DNA of 64,000 nucleotides from Streptomyces sp. NBC_01750 (GCF_035918095.1 NZ_CP109137.1:248001-312000); one strand, 5' to 3'; shown: positions 16,043-25,025, counted from the first letter of the stretch. The notes: generated from the sequence alone by a model not told the origin. Translations and numbers: made by a program.

Positions 16043-17521
16043 GTGAGTGAGACACGCAGCGGTGTCTGGTGGACCCCCGATGCCCCGGCCGTTCGCATCC
16101 CGGGATCGCTGATACGGACGGACACAGGATGGCAGCTGTCCCTCATCGGCACGCTGATGGTCGACATCGGAGGTGGCGACGGACTTGCGCTCGTGCCACC
16201 CCGAACGATCCTCGGATCATGCCAGGGAGCTTCGTACACCCTGCTTGGGTGCTATCTCGACGACTGGGGCGGTGCAGCCCAATCAGGCCGGGTTGCTCCC
16301 GCCGGTACCGGGAGCGATGACCAGAACTGGATGCTTTGGCGGGTCGAGTCCCTGCTGCAGGGGGCTGCACTCTCCGTCGATACGCGCTACACCGGGGCCT
16401 CATTTCGCCTGACGGGCCTCTCGGCCTGGTGGCCTCCCAGCGGGCTGCGGGGGCCTCAAGTCCGGCCCGGCCGCTATCAGCCGCCCCCGGACGTCACCAT
16501 CCAGTGCCAGGACGGGCTGACTATCACCATCGGGGTTCGCGAACATCGCCACTACGGCCGTCGTGCGAAGTCACTTCGCGAACGCGTAAGCATCTTCGTC
16601 AGCCGCGAATCAGGCTTCACGCTCGACGAGCTCCACACAGATGTGATCATCCCGCTCCGGATCCTGGTGGCCATCGGACTGAATGAACCGGTCCAGGTCT
16701 ACGACATTCGTCTGCATCCTGAGGGCGTCGAACCGACTGACGGGGAGCAGCTCCCATGGCTCGAACTGCCCGTCCAGGTCGATCCAGCGGACGGCGACGA
16801 ACCGCAAGAGATCAGCCAGGCCGCCGCCCATCCCCTGCCTCTGGCGCCAGCGCTCAAGGACATGGAGTCCTTCATCGCGGCGTGGATGGACGTGGCGCGG
16901 CAGTGCGCTGTTTCGCTGGACGCGATCGAGCCGCGTCAACGATCAGGATCAGTGCAGGGACAGCTACTCGAAGTGATCAACGCAGCGGAGACCCTGCACC
17001 GCACACTCCATGACGAGCCCACGGAGTTTCCTTTCGCCGAACGGGTCCGGGATACTCTCAAGGAGGTCGGCGGCTTCACCTCCAGCGAGCGCCGTGACGT
17101 TCGTGACGCCTTGAAGTTTGCTGAGCTCACTCTCGAACAGCGTCTCCTGCAGCTGGTTGAGGAGCTCGGCACAGAAGTGTCGACCTGGCTCTTCAACGGT
17201 CAGGCCACCCAATGGGCCTTCACAGCAGCCGCAATCCGGAACGTACTGAGTCACGGCTACGAAGCCTCTCACGGCGTCCACGAAGACCCAGGGGCGCTGA
17301 TCGGTGTCCTCCGGTTCGCAGATGTCGTGGTCACACTGCGCATCTTGGTCCAGGCGGGGATGCCGTCCGGGCAGGATCTTGTCGGCAGACTGCAGACGCA
17401 CCCGCGACTGCGTTATCTCGTGCGGCAAAGCATCGCCGACTGGCCGGCCCTCGCCTCCGCGATCAGCCCCCACCGCTGGCCGCAGCCCGGGGCCGATGGA
17501 ACTCCCGACAAGCCCGAGTAG
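16043..17521 (+). CDS. ApeA-like HEPN-domain protein
   Basis: A 492-residue protein. The N-terminal half (GVWWTPDAPAVRIPGSL, then DIGGGDGLALVPP) is a beta-rich domain resembling the ApeA N-terminal domain; the C-terminal half is helical with AAIRNVLSHGYE, the R-N-x-x-x-H active-site motif of HEPN ribonucleases. ApeA proteins are known abortive-infection antiphage factors in which the HEPN site cuts RNA. GGGGGA lies upstream of the GTG start. It stands alone, divergent from a membrane-protein gene. The family assignment is by pattern; the HEPN motif is seen directly and the antiphage role is inferred. Confidence 0.65.
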   Translation: MSETRSGVWWTPDAPAVRIPGSLIRTDTGWQLSLIGTLMVDIGGGDGLALVPPRTILGSCQGASYTLLGCYLDDWGGAAQSGRVAPAGTGSDDQNWMLWRVESLLQGAALSVDTRYTGASFRLTGLSAWWPPSGLRGPQVRPGRYQPPPDVTIQCQDGLTITIGVREHRHYGRRAKSLRERVSIFVSRESGFTLDELHTDVIIPLRILVAIGLNEPVQVYDIRLHPEGVEPTDGEQLPWLELPVQVDPADGDEPQEISQAAAHPLPLAPALKDMESFIAAWMDVARQCAVSLDAIEPRQRSGSVQGQLLEVINAAETLHRTLHDEPTEFPFAERVRDTLKEVGGFTSSERRDVRDALKFAELTLEQRLLQLVEELGTEVSTWLFNGQATQWAFTAAAIRNVLSHGYEASHGVHEDPGALIGVLRFADVVVTLRILVQAGMPSGQDLVGRLQTHPRLRYLVRQSIADWPALASAISPHRWPQPGADGTPDKPE

Positions 17522-17530
17522 CCGCTCGGG
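17513..17530 (+). terminator. Short hairpin at the end of the ApeA-like gene
   Basis: CCCGAG and CTCGGG pair across a 6-base loop that contains the stop codon. The stem is only 6 bp and has no T-run, so it is a weak terminator candidate. Confidence 0.3.
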
Positions 17531-17555
17531 AACTCGGAGTGCCGCAAAAGGCTCC

Positions 17556-17911
17556 TTATGCAACTCGGCGCGCGACGAGGATCCTTCCGTGTCCCTCTAG
17601 TTTGGCGACCTCGACCCCCCATCCCGGGCGCGGGGCATGCACGACCAGGCCGTCCCCGATGAACATCGCCACATGCTCCGGCCGGCTCGCGGAGCCTCCG
17701 GTGAACACCAGGTCGCCCGGCTGGAGCGCGTTGGTCGGCACCCCGTGCCCGTCCTTGATCTGCGTGTATGCCGTGCGGGCGACTTCGACGCCAGCCACTC
17801 CGTACGCGCGCTGCATCAGGGAGGAGCAGTCGCAGCGGTCGCGGGCGACGTTACCGTGCGGGTTGATGCAGGTGCCGCCCAACTGGTAGGGGACACCGAA
17901 CTGGCCCCGGG
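17556..17911 (-). pseudogene. NlpC/P60 peptidase domain, 5' truncated
   Basis: About 118 codons of an NlpC/P60 cysteine peptidase: GQFGVPYQLGGTC (start of the domain), CDCSSLMQRAYG with the catalytic cysteine, QPGDLVFTGG, and HVAMFIGDG with the catalytic histidine. The domain is complete to its C terminus but the rest of a cell-wall hydrolase or transfer-type protein (signal peptide, other domains) is missing. Coding similarity stops precisely where a CRISPR repeat begins at 17912, so the break is at that junction. An internal ATG at 17882 is too far in to restore secretion. Confidence 0.65.
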
Positions 17912-17999
17912 GGGACCATCCCCGCGGATGCGGGGAGCAGACTCGCTGGACTTTCTCCTACAAGGGCAACGGGACCATCGCCGTGGGTGCGGGGAGCAT
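17912..17999 (-). CRISPR. Two-repeat CRISPR mini-array, type I-E-like repeat
   Basis: A 29-bp repeat at 17912-17940 (GGGACCATCCCCGCGG then ATGCGGGGAGCAG) and a degenerate copy at 17971-17999 (five or so mismatches) enclose a 30-bp spacer. The CCCCGCG...CGCGGGG-type palindrome and GGGACCAT/GGGAGCA ends match actinobacterial type I-E repeats written in reverse. The flanks show no third copy. No cas gene is in the window. Confidence 0.75.
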
Positions 18000-18128
18000 T
18001 GGGTCGTGAACGGGCAGCTCACCGAGCTGGAACGCCACGTAATTCCCCACCAGCAGCGCTAACTTCCCCGCCCAAACGTTCGAGCGGTGGGCTCTGAAGC
18101 GTCTCGGGTCTCGGCGGCCAGACCGGGC

Positions 18129-18671
18129 TCAGTCCCACCAGCCTTCGCCGGCGTGCCACCGCTGTACCCATTCCAGGAAGCCCCAGGGTTTGTCCGCGGG
18201 GACCGGGGTGGCGCCGACGTCCGCGACAATCCACACGTTGCCGCGCTGCGGTCCCGTTGTCACCAGGAGCCAGAACGACTGGCTGTCCTCCGCGCCGAGC
18301 ACGATCGATCCGTGCGAGAAGACAGCGTCGATTCGGGGGTCCTCGTCGTCGGCCGAGTCGTCTTCTTCCCAGGGCCACGCCTCTTCTAGAGGGAATGGTG
18401 CTCCTGGTTGTCTCGGATTGTCCTCGGCCCAGGACGCGGGGAGCCGGCCGACTGGCTGCAGGCCGCCGTCCTCGGCGGGGCCGAGGCTGCATCCGTTGCT
18501 GATCTCGGCGACGAAGGACCGGTAGGGCTCTGGGATCGTCGCCTTGTTCTCGGCCTCCCACACCTCGACTGCCTCATAGCCGAGTGCTGGCTCGCGCCAC
18601 TCAGGCGGGAACGCGGAACGCAGGAGGTCGAGCGTGGCTTCGTCAGCGCGCTGATCAGGTGTCACTGTCAC
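18129..18671 (-). CDS. SUKH/SMI1-KNR4 family protein
   Basis: About 180 residues with the SMI1/KNR4 (SUKH) pattern: YEAVEVWEAENKATIPEPYR, FVAEISNGCSLGP, an acidic loop, HGSIVLGAEDSQSFWLLVTT and FLEWVQRW near the end. Many SUKH proteins are immunity proteins for polymorphic toxins, others are regulatory. I place the start at the GTG at 18671; the open frame extends to an upstream ATG at 18755 but the extra residues lack similarity. No toxin gene is adjacent, so it may be an orphan immunity protein. It sits between two CRISPR mini-arrays. Confidence 0.7.
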   Translation of the reverse strand: MTVTPDQRADEATLDLLRSAFPPEWREPALGYEAVEVWEAENKATIPEPYRSFVAEISNGCSLGPAEDGGLQPVGRLPASWAEDNPRQPGAPFPLEEAWPWEEDDSADDEDPRIDAVFSHGSIVLGAEDSQSFWLLVTTGPQRGNVWIVADVGATPVPADKPWGFLEWVQRWHAGEGWWD

Positions 18672-18820
18672 GGCAGCATGTTCGCAGGAGCGACTGACAC
18701 CGTGGCGCCCAGGTTCCCGCACGATCCTGGCCAAGCTTGTCCGTCTACCGGGCACACGTGCTCGAACGTCTTGGCGGGGAAGTTGGCGTCGCTGATGGGA
18801 TTACGTGAACACGAGGGCGA

Positions 18821-18911
18821 GGGACCAACCCTCGCGGGTGCGGGGAGCAGGCCCAGCGGAGGGTCCCGGTGGATGCGAGCCGGGGACCATCCCCGCGGGC
18901 GCGGGGAGCAG
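18821..18911 (-). CRISPR. Second two-repeat CRISPR mini-array
   Basis: A repeat copy at 18821-18850 (one extra base, GGGACCAACCCTCGCGGG) and a near-consensus copy at 18883-18911 (GGGACCATCCCCGCGG) enclose a 32-bp spacer. The orientation is the same as the array at 17912, 0.8 kb away. After the last copy the sequence is unrelated. The two arrays may be pieces of one array split by insertion of the SUKH region. Confidence 0.75.
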
Positions 18912-19334
18912 TGCGGCCACCAGATCCTCACCACAGGCGACGCGGAATGGCTGCACGGCGGCTTTTCGCGACAGGGGGAAAGCTGCCGAGGATGCCGTCT
19001 TCACCATGAGGTCAACCCAGTCGGGATAGCCTTTGCGCACCTACTCGACCCGGCCGGTAACCACTTCGCAGTGGTCAAACCGCCGTTCGTCCAGGCCAGA
19101 TTCGCAATACGGCCCAGGTCGGCCTCTCTGCGGGCCGGCCCGGGGGTGCGGGTCTCGGTGGTCATCTCAAGGTGAGCTGATGCACGACCCCGTGCGGGAT
19201 GGCGAGATCCTCCCGCACTGGAGTACTAACCGGCCCCCGCCGATTCGGGCGAACCGGTCTCAGGTCCCGGTCGCTCGCCCCGCCTCATCGCCCCGCCCGT
19301 CCCGGACCCCCGTGCCGGGGCGGGCGGGAACGTC

Positions 19335-19952
19335 TCAGGTGCGCGCTCCGGCCTTGTCGACGACCTTCGTCGTGACCCGCATGGCGGTGGCGAGCACCGT
19401 GCCCTTGGCCACGTAAGGGCCGCCGGAGGCCTTGCCGTTGACGTAGTAGCCCATCCCGGCCACGAGCCGGAAGCCCCGGAACGCGAAGGTCTCCGGGTCG
19501 AACAGCACCTGGAAGGTGTTCCGCTCGTAGGAGTAGTCGCGGTAGTTGCCGTCGACCGCGAGGGCCAGAAGCCTCTCGTGCCCACGGTCCGGTTCGGGGA
19601 TGGTTTCCACCGCCCTGGCCCCGTCCAGTTCCCCGGCGATCCGGTACAGCAGCTTCCTCTTGTCCGAGGGCACCCAGGTCGCCATCGCCAGCACTTCCGC
19701 GACCTCCTCGAAGTCACGCTGGGCCTGGGTGAGGCGCCACGCGCTGGTCACACGGCTGGGAATGGACCGTTTCCGGATCATGCGGAGGGCGGCATTGGTG
19801 TCGTCAGGGAGGTCCTCCACCAGCGCGTCCGCCTGCTCTGGGGAGAGGGTGTCGCCACCCCACCCTCCGAGTCGCGACAGGCACATGACCGAATTGGTCA
19901 GGGGCCTGTCGCGCGCTTCGGGCCGTACGAGCAGGTGAAGGAGCGTCACCAT
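19335..19952 (-). pseudogene. CU044_5270-like protein, N-terminal part missing
   Basis: The C-terminal half resembles the extracellular domain of CU044_5270-type proteins that accompany ECF sigma factors: PSDKRKLLYRIAGELDGARA, GHERLLALAVDGNYRDYSYE and FQVLFDPETFAFRGFRLVAG. The anti-sigma-like cytosolic part and transmembrane helix expected before it are absent; the frame upstream of about 19952 is antisense to an antitoxin remnant. It is therefore likely a fragment. A GC-rich stretch (19190-19334) after it shows no gene. Confidence 0.5.
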
Positions 19953-19965
19953 GGCGAGGCGACGC

Positions 19966-20381
19966 CGTCGAGGACTTCGGCCTGGTCGCTCTTGTGGAGG
20001 AGACCGGCGAGCGCGTGACCCTGACCGAGGACGGCCAGCCGGCGAGCGTGCTACTTCCGGCGGCCGAGCTGGCCGAGCTGGAGCACTGGGCGCAGCGGGC
20101 ATACGGCGCCCTGATACCTGCCGGACACGGCCGAGGAACGGCCGCCCGGACCGGCGCAGCACGGCCCGTACACGCGGTACGTGCACGCGGACGGTGAGCG
20201 TGTGACGTTCACCCAGGGCCGGGTGGTGGTGGCCGAGTTGCGCCGTGCCGGGTGGCTCGAGTGGCTGGAGGACTGGGCGCGCAGCGGGCGGCAGGGGTGT
20301 ATGGACCCGAAGCAGTCGGAGGCGTTCGCCGAGTTCCTGGCCCGTCAACCCCGGTCGGCGAGCAGTAAAGGGCTGGTTTGA
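19966..20381 (+). pseudogene. Phd/YefM-type antitoxin remnants
   Basis: The segment DFGLVALVEETGERVTLTED followed by GQPASVLLPAAELAELEHW is the antitoxin C-terminal half of Phd/YefM proteins. Its frame then breaks near 20120, and a second frame from 20181 repeats the theme (ADGERVTFTQGRVVVAELRR, then AGWLEWLEDWA). The N-terminal DNA-binding residues and any toxin gene are missing. I read it as one or two eroded antitoxin genes. Confidence 0.45.
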
Positions 20382-20453
20382 TTGGGGTAGCCTGCCGGGC
20401 GCGAGTGGTGGAGCCGAGCGGTGGATGGCAAGACCGAGGTCCTCCGGCGGGGC

Positions 20454-21068
20454 TCAGATCTGTTGGTCGTTGCTGTGGCGGCCGAGGCCGCGGCCGAAGC
20501 GTTCGGAGATGGCCGGCATCAGGCTCTCGCCGTCGGCTGGGCGGTCCAGGCCGAAGACGTAGCCGGGGAAGTCCAGGTTCTTCTGCACCGCCCAGATCCC
20601 GTCGTGGTCCTCCGGCGGAAGGATGCGCACCGGGTCGCCGACGGCGACCCAGCCGATCGGCACCATTGAGTCGGCGGGCAGCACGGTGCGCAGATGCACG
20701 ATTCCGTTGATCCGCACCTCGGAGCGGGTCCCGATCCGTGCTCCGTTGAAGACGCGGCTGCCGGTGGCCAGGAAGACCTCGTCCTCGACCCGGCAGCCGG
20801 TCAGGTAGGAGGTGGGGCCCACGAGGACCTGCCGTCCCAGAATCAGCGGATCCCGTCGGGTACCACGCAGGACCGCGTTCTCCATCACGATGCTGCCCTC
20901 GCCCAGCTCCACTGGCCCGCCCTCGGCGGTGAGCACTGCACCGAACAGCACCCGGCACCCGGCCCCGACTCGCACGTCCCCGCACAGCGTGGCGGTCGGA
21001 GCAACATAGGCCGTGGGGTGGACCGTCGGCGAACAACCCTCATGAGCGATCAGCATGGCTGCCATCAT
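20454..21068 (-). CDS. Gamma-carbonic-anhydrase-like hexapeptide protein
   Basis: About 204 residues with a left-handed beta-helix: VHPTAYVAPTATLCGDVRVG, GCRVLFGAVL, GSIVMENAVLRG, and GCRVEDEVFLATGSRVFNGA. This order of turns fits the YrdA/PaaY group of gamma-carbonic-anhydrase-like proteins. The metal-binding histidines of active enzymes are not clearly conserved (IVHLRTVL has one), so a catalytic role is uncertain. I use the ATG at 21068; a later one at 21056 (MLIAHEG) is equally plausible. Confidence 0.75.
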   Translation of the reverse strand: MMAAMLIAHEGCSPTVHPTAYVAPTATLCGDVRVGAGCRVLFGAVLTAEGGPVELGEGSIVMENAVLRGTRRDPLILGRQVLVGPTSYLTGCRVEDEVFLATGSRVFNGARIGTRSEVRINGIVHLRTVLPADSMVPIGWVAVGDPVRILPPEDHDGIWAVQKNLDFPGYVFGLDRPADGESLMPAISERFGRGLGRHSNDQQI

Positions 21069-21235
21069 GCCGCGCCCTCGGGGCGCTGGCGCGCGCAGAC
21101 GCGACGAACGTAGGCCAGCTCGAAGAACGAGACGAGGAACTTCAGACCGCACGGTCCGCCAACCGTCAGCTCATCAACAGACTCAACACTTCGAAGCCGA
21201 GCAGCGTATGACCTACCGGCTACAGCCGCCCGGCC

Positions 21236-21811
21236 AACCGGACGGTGCCCGAAGACACGGTCCGCGCCCAGCACAAGGCGATGGTCCACTCCCACCCGGG
21301 CCTGACCACGGAGGACTTCAACCAGGTCGTGTTCGCCGACAGCCTCTACCGCCTGGAGCCGCACCTGCGGCGCCTGAGCGAGGCCCGGCTCGCCGACCTC
21401 GGCCTGGACGGGCAGCAACGGCCTGGGCGGCCTGCTCCTGCCCCACCGCTTCTTCGGCCAGGAGATCGTGCCGCTGTGGCGCTGGAAGCCCAGCTCGTAC
21501 GTGGCGGCCGGGGTCGCGGTCGCGGCGGTGTGCCTGGTCACCCTGCCCGCGTCGGGGGCCAAAGAGCCCGCGGAGGAGGCTTCTTCCGGCGCGCCGCCCG
21601 TGCTCGGATGCCACGGACGGGGCTGCGCCGGCAAGGACACGCACACATCGGGGACACCCTCGAGGTGTCGGTCCCGGGCGGCACGCCTCAGCTGGTCGAG
21701 GTCGCCGACAGTTACGACGAGGCGAGCTACCTCTTCACGCCCATGGTCGACGGCTCGGATCTCACCGGCTTCCGGGGGTGCTTCCGGCCGGTGGGGTGCT
21801 TCGAGCACTGA
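21236..21811 (+). pseudogene. Decayed secreted-protein gene with a DUF2690-like piece
   Basis: Three frames contribute. The first (EDTVRAQHKAMVHSHPGLTT, NQVVFADSLYRLEPHLRRLS) is unrecognised. The second has a hydrophobic anchor (SSYVAAGVAVAAVCLVTLP) and LGCHGRGCAGKDTH, the start of DUF2690-type secreted domains. The third continues with VSVPGGTPQLVEVADSYDEA and ends in VGCFEH. The frame changes show it is not intact. Nothing recognisable follows up to 22109. Confidence 0.4.
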
Positions 21812-22109
21812 CTGTGGGACTACGTTCTTCCCGATACCGCCCAGCGGCGGCGGTTCCGGCCAGGGGCGTCCGACGTCGTGGCCGGAGTGCTGCTTCATCA
21901 CTCGCTGAGGTCAGCGGGGTCCAGGGCGGCGAGACAGCGGCGCGCGGCCGGGATTGCGTGCCGACAGTTGTCCTGAGAGGACACAGCAACCGCAGAACCT
22001 GGTCTCTGCCGATACTTCAGGGCACTCTGGACCGCCGCCGGGCCACGACGTACGTCAGCCGCCCCGGTCGTCGCGGGAGGGCAGTCATCTGAGATCTCTC
22101 GTCACGACG

Positions 22110-23210
22110 TCAGCCAGTGGAACGTGAGGTCTCAAGGGATCTGGCGAAGTCGGCGAGGGCTAGAAAGTCGGCCTCGCGTAGCCCGATCCGCGGATTGACG
22201 TGGTGCAGAAGTCCAGGCCCGTGGTGGTGGGCGGTCACGTACGCATGGTCGAGATCGCTCTGCTCGTCGTCCACCCAGGCGAAGGGACGACCGCCTGCGT
22301 AGTCCACCAGCGGGCAGGTCTTCCAGTGCACGCCGTCAGGGCGCTCCTGGAACAGAGCGTCGCCGAATTCGACGAAAGGGAGATCAGGAAGGCCGAGTAC
22401 CGGGCCGATCCACCGGTTGGCATCGTCCATCCAAGTCGTGGCCCAGCACAGCTCGTAGTCAAGCCGGAGCAGTGCTTGCCCATGCTCCGGGTTGAGCCAG
22501 ACCCGCAAGGACCGTCTCCTGCTCAAGAGTCCGCCAGTCGTCCCGCTCCCGTGGGGCACCCTGAGCGTTGTGTAGCCCTCGGGTCGCCTCTCCGGCTGCG
22601 CTGCATAGGGGTTGAGTGGCCCGTCTACGTCGAGGAACAGCAGCGGTCTTGAGCGCCCTTTCCCCCTGCGGATGGTCGTCACGCGGAGAATTGGGTCGAG
22701 AGGTTCCACGAGAACTCGGGTGGAGATGGCCACGAGGTGAGCCGGCGCAGCGCCGTTCTGCAGAGCGCCCACGTAGTCGATGACCTCAGCATGAGACAGC
22801 GCTGGTACCCGCTGGCGGAGGATGTGCATGGCATAGATACGTCCACGCTCGGCCGCCACTGCCCGTATCTCTTCGTGCAGATCGTCCACTGCGGTACGTA
22901 CAGCCAGTCCCCGGATGCGAACGCGGTAGTCGGTTTCCCAGGCATCGGTCACCGCGGATACCACTCCGATCTGATGGAGCCCTCCGTCGACCCGATCGAC
23001 CAGGTACGGCCCGTTACCGGCCAGCATGAACCTGCGATCGCGTGTTCGTACGTACTCCTCAGAATCCCAGATGACGATCCAGACCAGCTCATGTTTCTCG
23101 ACATGCGACACCGCGAGACGCATCGGTTCTGCGCCCGATGCCAGGCCCTGCCGATAGTCGCGTTCTAGCTGTTCTTCGACGGTTCGGAGTGCGACAGCTC
23201 GCTCGATCAC
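22110..23210 (-). CDS. Imm35 (YrhB)-HAD fusion protein
   Basis: About 366 residues. The N-terminal 90 residues fit the YrhB/Imm35 fold (LVWIVIWDSEEYVRTRDRRF and AGNGPYLVDRVDGGLHQIG). A middle helical segment (HILRQRVPALSHAEVIDYVG) follows. The C-terminal half is a HAD-type phosphatase-like domain beginning RPLLFLDVDGPLNPYAAQ, with DxDG as the nucleophile motif and WVDDEQSDLD as the metal-binding acidic motif. Imm35 proteins are toxin-immunity proteins; a fusion to a HAD domain is unusual to me. The start is uncertain: I prefer the GTG at 23210 with GGGGGA upstream, although the frame opens at 23423. Confidence 0.65.
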   Translation of the reverse strand: MIERAVALRTVEEQLERDYRQGLASGAEPMRLAVSHVEKHELVWIVIWDSEEYVRTRDRRFMLAGNGPYLVDRVDGGLHQIGVVSAVTDAWETDYRVRIRGLAVRTAVDDLHEEIRAVAAERGRIYAMHILRQRVPALSHAEVIDYVGALQNGAAPAHLVAISTRVLVEPLDPILRVTTIRRGKGRSRPLLFLDVDGPLNPYAAQPERRPEGYTTLRVPHGSGTTGGLLSRRRSLRVWLNPEHGQALLRLDYELCWATTWMDDANRWIGPVLGLPDLPFVEFGDALFQERPDGVHWKTCPLVDYAGGRPFAWVDDEQSDLDHAYVTAHHHGPGLLHHVNPRIGLREADFLALADFARSLETSRSTG

Positions 23211-23333
23211 CCGTGCAGCATCCCCCAAGCCATCGCCAGTCGACCAGCAAGTTTCCGCCTTCAGCGGGGACGACCGCGAGCCGCCTCCAGAGATCCGGGC
23301 ATACGACAGCCGCACAACAAGTGCTCTCCGCCA

Positions 23334-23438
23334 ATGCCGCTCAAGACCCCGGGGAGCTGCCTGGAGTGCCACGACGGCACCCCGGCGGACCCGAGCAGCT
23401 ACATCGCGCCCCCGGCCAAGCACCTGCTGGCCGCCTGA
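23334..23438 (+). CDS. Possible 34-residue peptide with a CxxCH motif
   Basis: From an ATG at 23334 the frame reads MPLKTPGSCLECHDGTPADP and ends in KHLLAA. Every codon ends in G or C, strong coding bias for this genome, and the peptide contains C-x-x-C-H. It is too short to be identified and no good ribosome site precedes it, so it might be the end of a truncated gene. The 200 bp after it up to 23651 have no gene I recognise. Confidence 0.3.
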   Translation: MPLKTPGSCLECHDGTPADPSSYIAPPAKHLLAA

Positions 23439-23651
23439 TCAACGCGCATCCCGAAGGAGAGTCACCACCCCTGGCACTTCCCGCCCGCGCCCGGACCATC
23501 GTGCTGACGCGGCCGCCGTACCGGTCACGCTGCCGTGGCCGTCGTCGCGATCAAGGCCGGCAACTGGCAGCTGTACGTGGTGGGGAACCTGCGGGACCTT
23601 GGAACCGCGGGGACGCCGACTGCCCTGGTTCACGTAACGTCGCGGCTTGTG

Positions 23652-24497
23652 ATGTTCATACGATCGACGTCCGGCCGCTCGCGGCGCAGGTGGGCCGGGG
23701 GCGGGGTGCCCCGTTCGCAGGAGCTGGTCCTCGACCGCCTCCTAGACCTGTTCGAGGTGGGGGAGTACGAGGAGGCCGAGGCCGGGGCGAGAGCTCTTGC
23801 GGCCGCCCCAAGGCGTGTCTGGGGCCGGAGCCCGATAGTGGTGTGGCTGGCCAAGGCCATAGCCACGGCGGCGGCCGGCGCTCACGGGCGCGGGACGGAG
23901 GTGCTGGCCGAGCTGGAGACTTTGATCGCCGTGCTGGAGCGGACGGTTGGTGCCGAGCGGGCGCTGCTGCTGGTGGTCCGGGGGAACCGTGTGGCGGTCC
24001 TCGTCGGCCAGGGGCGGTATACGGAGGCGGAGGCCGAGGCGCAGGACATACTGCGCGCCGCGGCCCGTCTCGCGCACCTCACCGAGGTGTGGAGGGTCGA
24101 GCTGTCCTGCTTGAAAAGCCTGGCAAGTGCTTTGTGCGGGCAGGGCCGTTACGAAGAGGCGGAGGCCATCGCCCGTGGGAATCTGCCCCGCGCGGAGGGG
24201 CACACGGCTGCCGCCCTGCACTGTGTCCTGGTGCGCAGCCTGAACGGGCAGGGCCGTCACGAGGAGGCTTTGGCCGAAACACGTCGGCTCACGCCGCTTT
24301 GGGTCCGCTCCGGAAGCGGGGCTCTGGGCATGGCCACGGCCACAGCTTTGCACGGCCTGGGCCGCCGCGGCGAGGCGGAAGCCGCAGCCCGTCAGGCGTT
24401 GGCCGCCTGCGAGCAGTTCCTGCACCCGGCCCACCCCCGCATCCAGGATGCCCGCGCACTGCTGGCCCGCACTACCGCCGAGGGTCCGCTCTCTTGA
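23652..24497 (+). CDS. TPR-repeat protein
   Basis: About 281 residues of helical pairs with the TPR pattern: LFEVGEYEEAEAGARALAAA, LVGQGRYTEAEAEAQDILRA, LCGQGRYEEAEAIARGNLPR, LNGQGRHEEALAETRRLTP and LHGLGRRGEAEAAARQALAA. The G-x-Y-x-E-A core recurs about every 40 residues. Such repeats bind protein partners and are common at the C termini of NB-ARC/STAND regulators; here no NTPase domain is attached. The start is uncertain because upstream residues (NWQLYVVGNLRDLG) might belong to the gene. Confidence 0.65.
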   Translation: MFIRSTSGRSRRRWAGGGVPRSQELVLDRLLDLFEVGEYEEAEAGARALAAAPRRVWGRSPIVVWLAKAIATAAAGAHGRGTEVLAELETLIAVLERTVGAERALLLVVRGNRVAVLVGQGRYTEAEAEAQDILRAAARLAHLTEVWRVELSCLKSLASALCGQGRYEEAEAIARGNLPRAEGHTAAALHCVLVRSLNGQGRHEEALAETRRLTPLWVRSGSGALGMATATALHGLGRRGEAEAAARQALAACEQFLHPAHPRIQDARALLARTTAEGPLS

Positions 24498-24518
24498 GGA
24501 GGCATCACACGATCTCGG

Positions 24519-24968
24519 ATGGTGACGGACCACACGCGTAGCAGCAACAGCCGCATCGCTGACGCCGCCGGCGACGCCGTGCTGACCGCGACCGCAAAGC
24601 GGCTCACCGCATGGGCGGGCAGCCTCGGCGTGGTCGACAAGCTCGGAGAAGACGAGTTCGCCGTCGTGGTCCGCATCGGCCGAAGTCGCCGCCAGGTGCG
24701 TCTGGCGCAGCTGGTCCGGATGCTTGCAGAACCGGTCAACGCTGATGGCGAGTCGGTCAATGTCGCCGCGTCCGTCGGCGCCGCCTCCCCCGATATCCTC
24801 GGCACCACCGACCTGTCGCTGCTCCAAAGGGCGGCCGACGCAGCACTGTACGACGGCAAGCACTTCGGCCATGCCGTGCTCGCCGCGGTCCGGCACAAGG
24901 CGGTGCCGTCAATCAACGGACGCCGGGCAGGGCGTCCGGGCACTCACTCCCTGGGGCGTGCCGCATGA
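24519..24968 (+). pseudogene. GGDEF domain, truncated and degenerate
   Basis: DAAGDAVLTATAKRLTAWAG, then DKLGEDEFAVVVRIG, VNVAASVGAAS and ADAALYDGKHFGH align with the second half of a GGDEF diguanylate cyclase domain. The signature is GEDEF instead of GGDEF, and the N-terminal half of the domain with the first metal-binding aspartate is missing, so c-di-GMP synthesis is unlikely. The frame ends in low-complexity residues. Confidence 0.6.
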
Positions 24969-25025
24969 CCACTCACATCGAGGCCGATCCGCGAAATTCC
25001 CTTCCCCCGCAGCGACTCCCCCACC

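Noticed and set aside
17901-18040. A third CRISPR repeat beyond 17999 or beyond 18911
   Set aside because: The sequence one spacer length further shows no match to the repeat.
18668-18934. Minus-strand open frame with CSPRPRGWSP
   Set aside because: The motif is only the translation of the CRISPR repeats.
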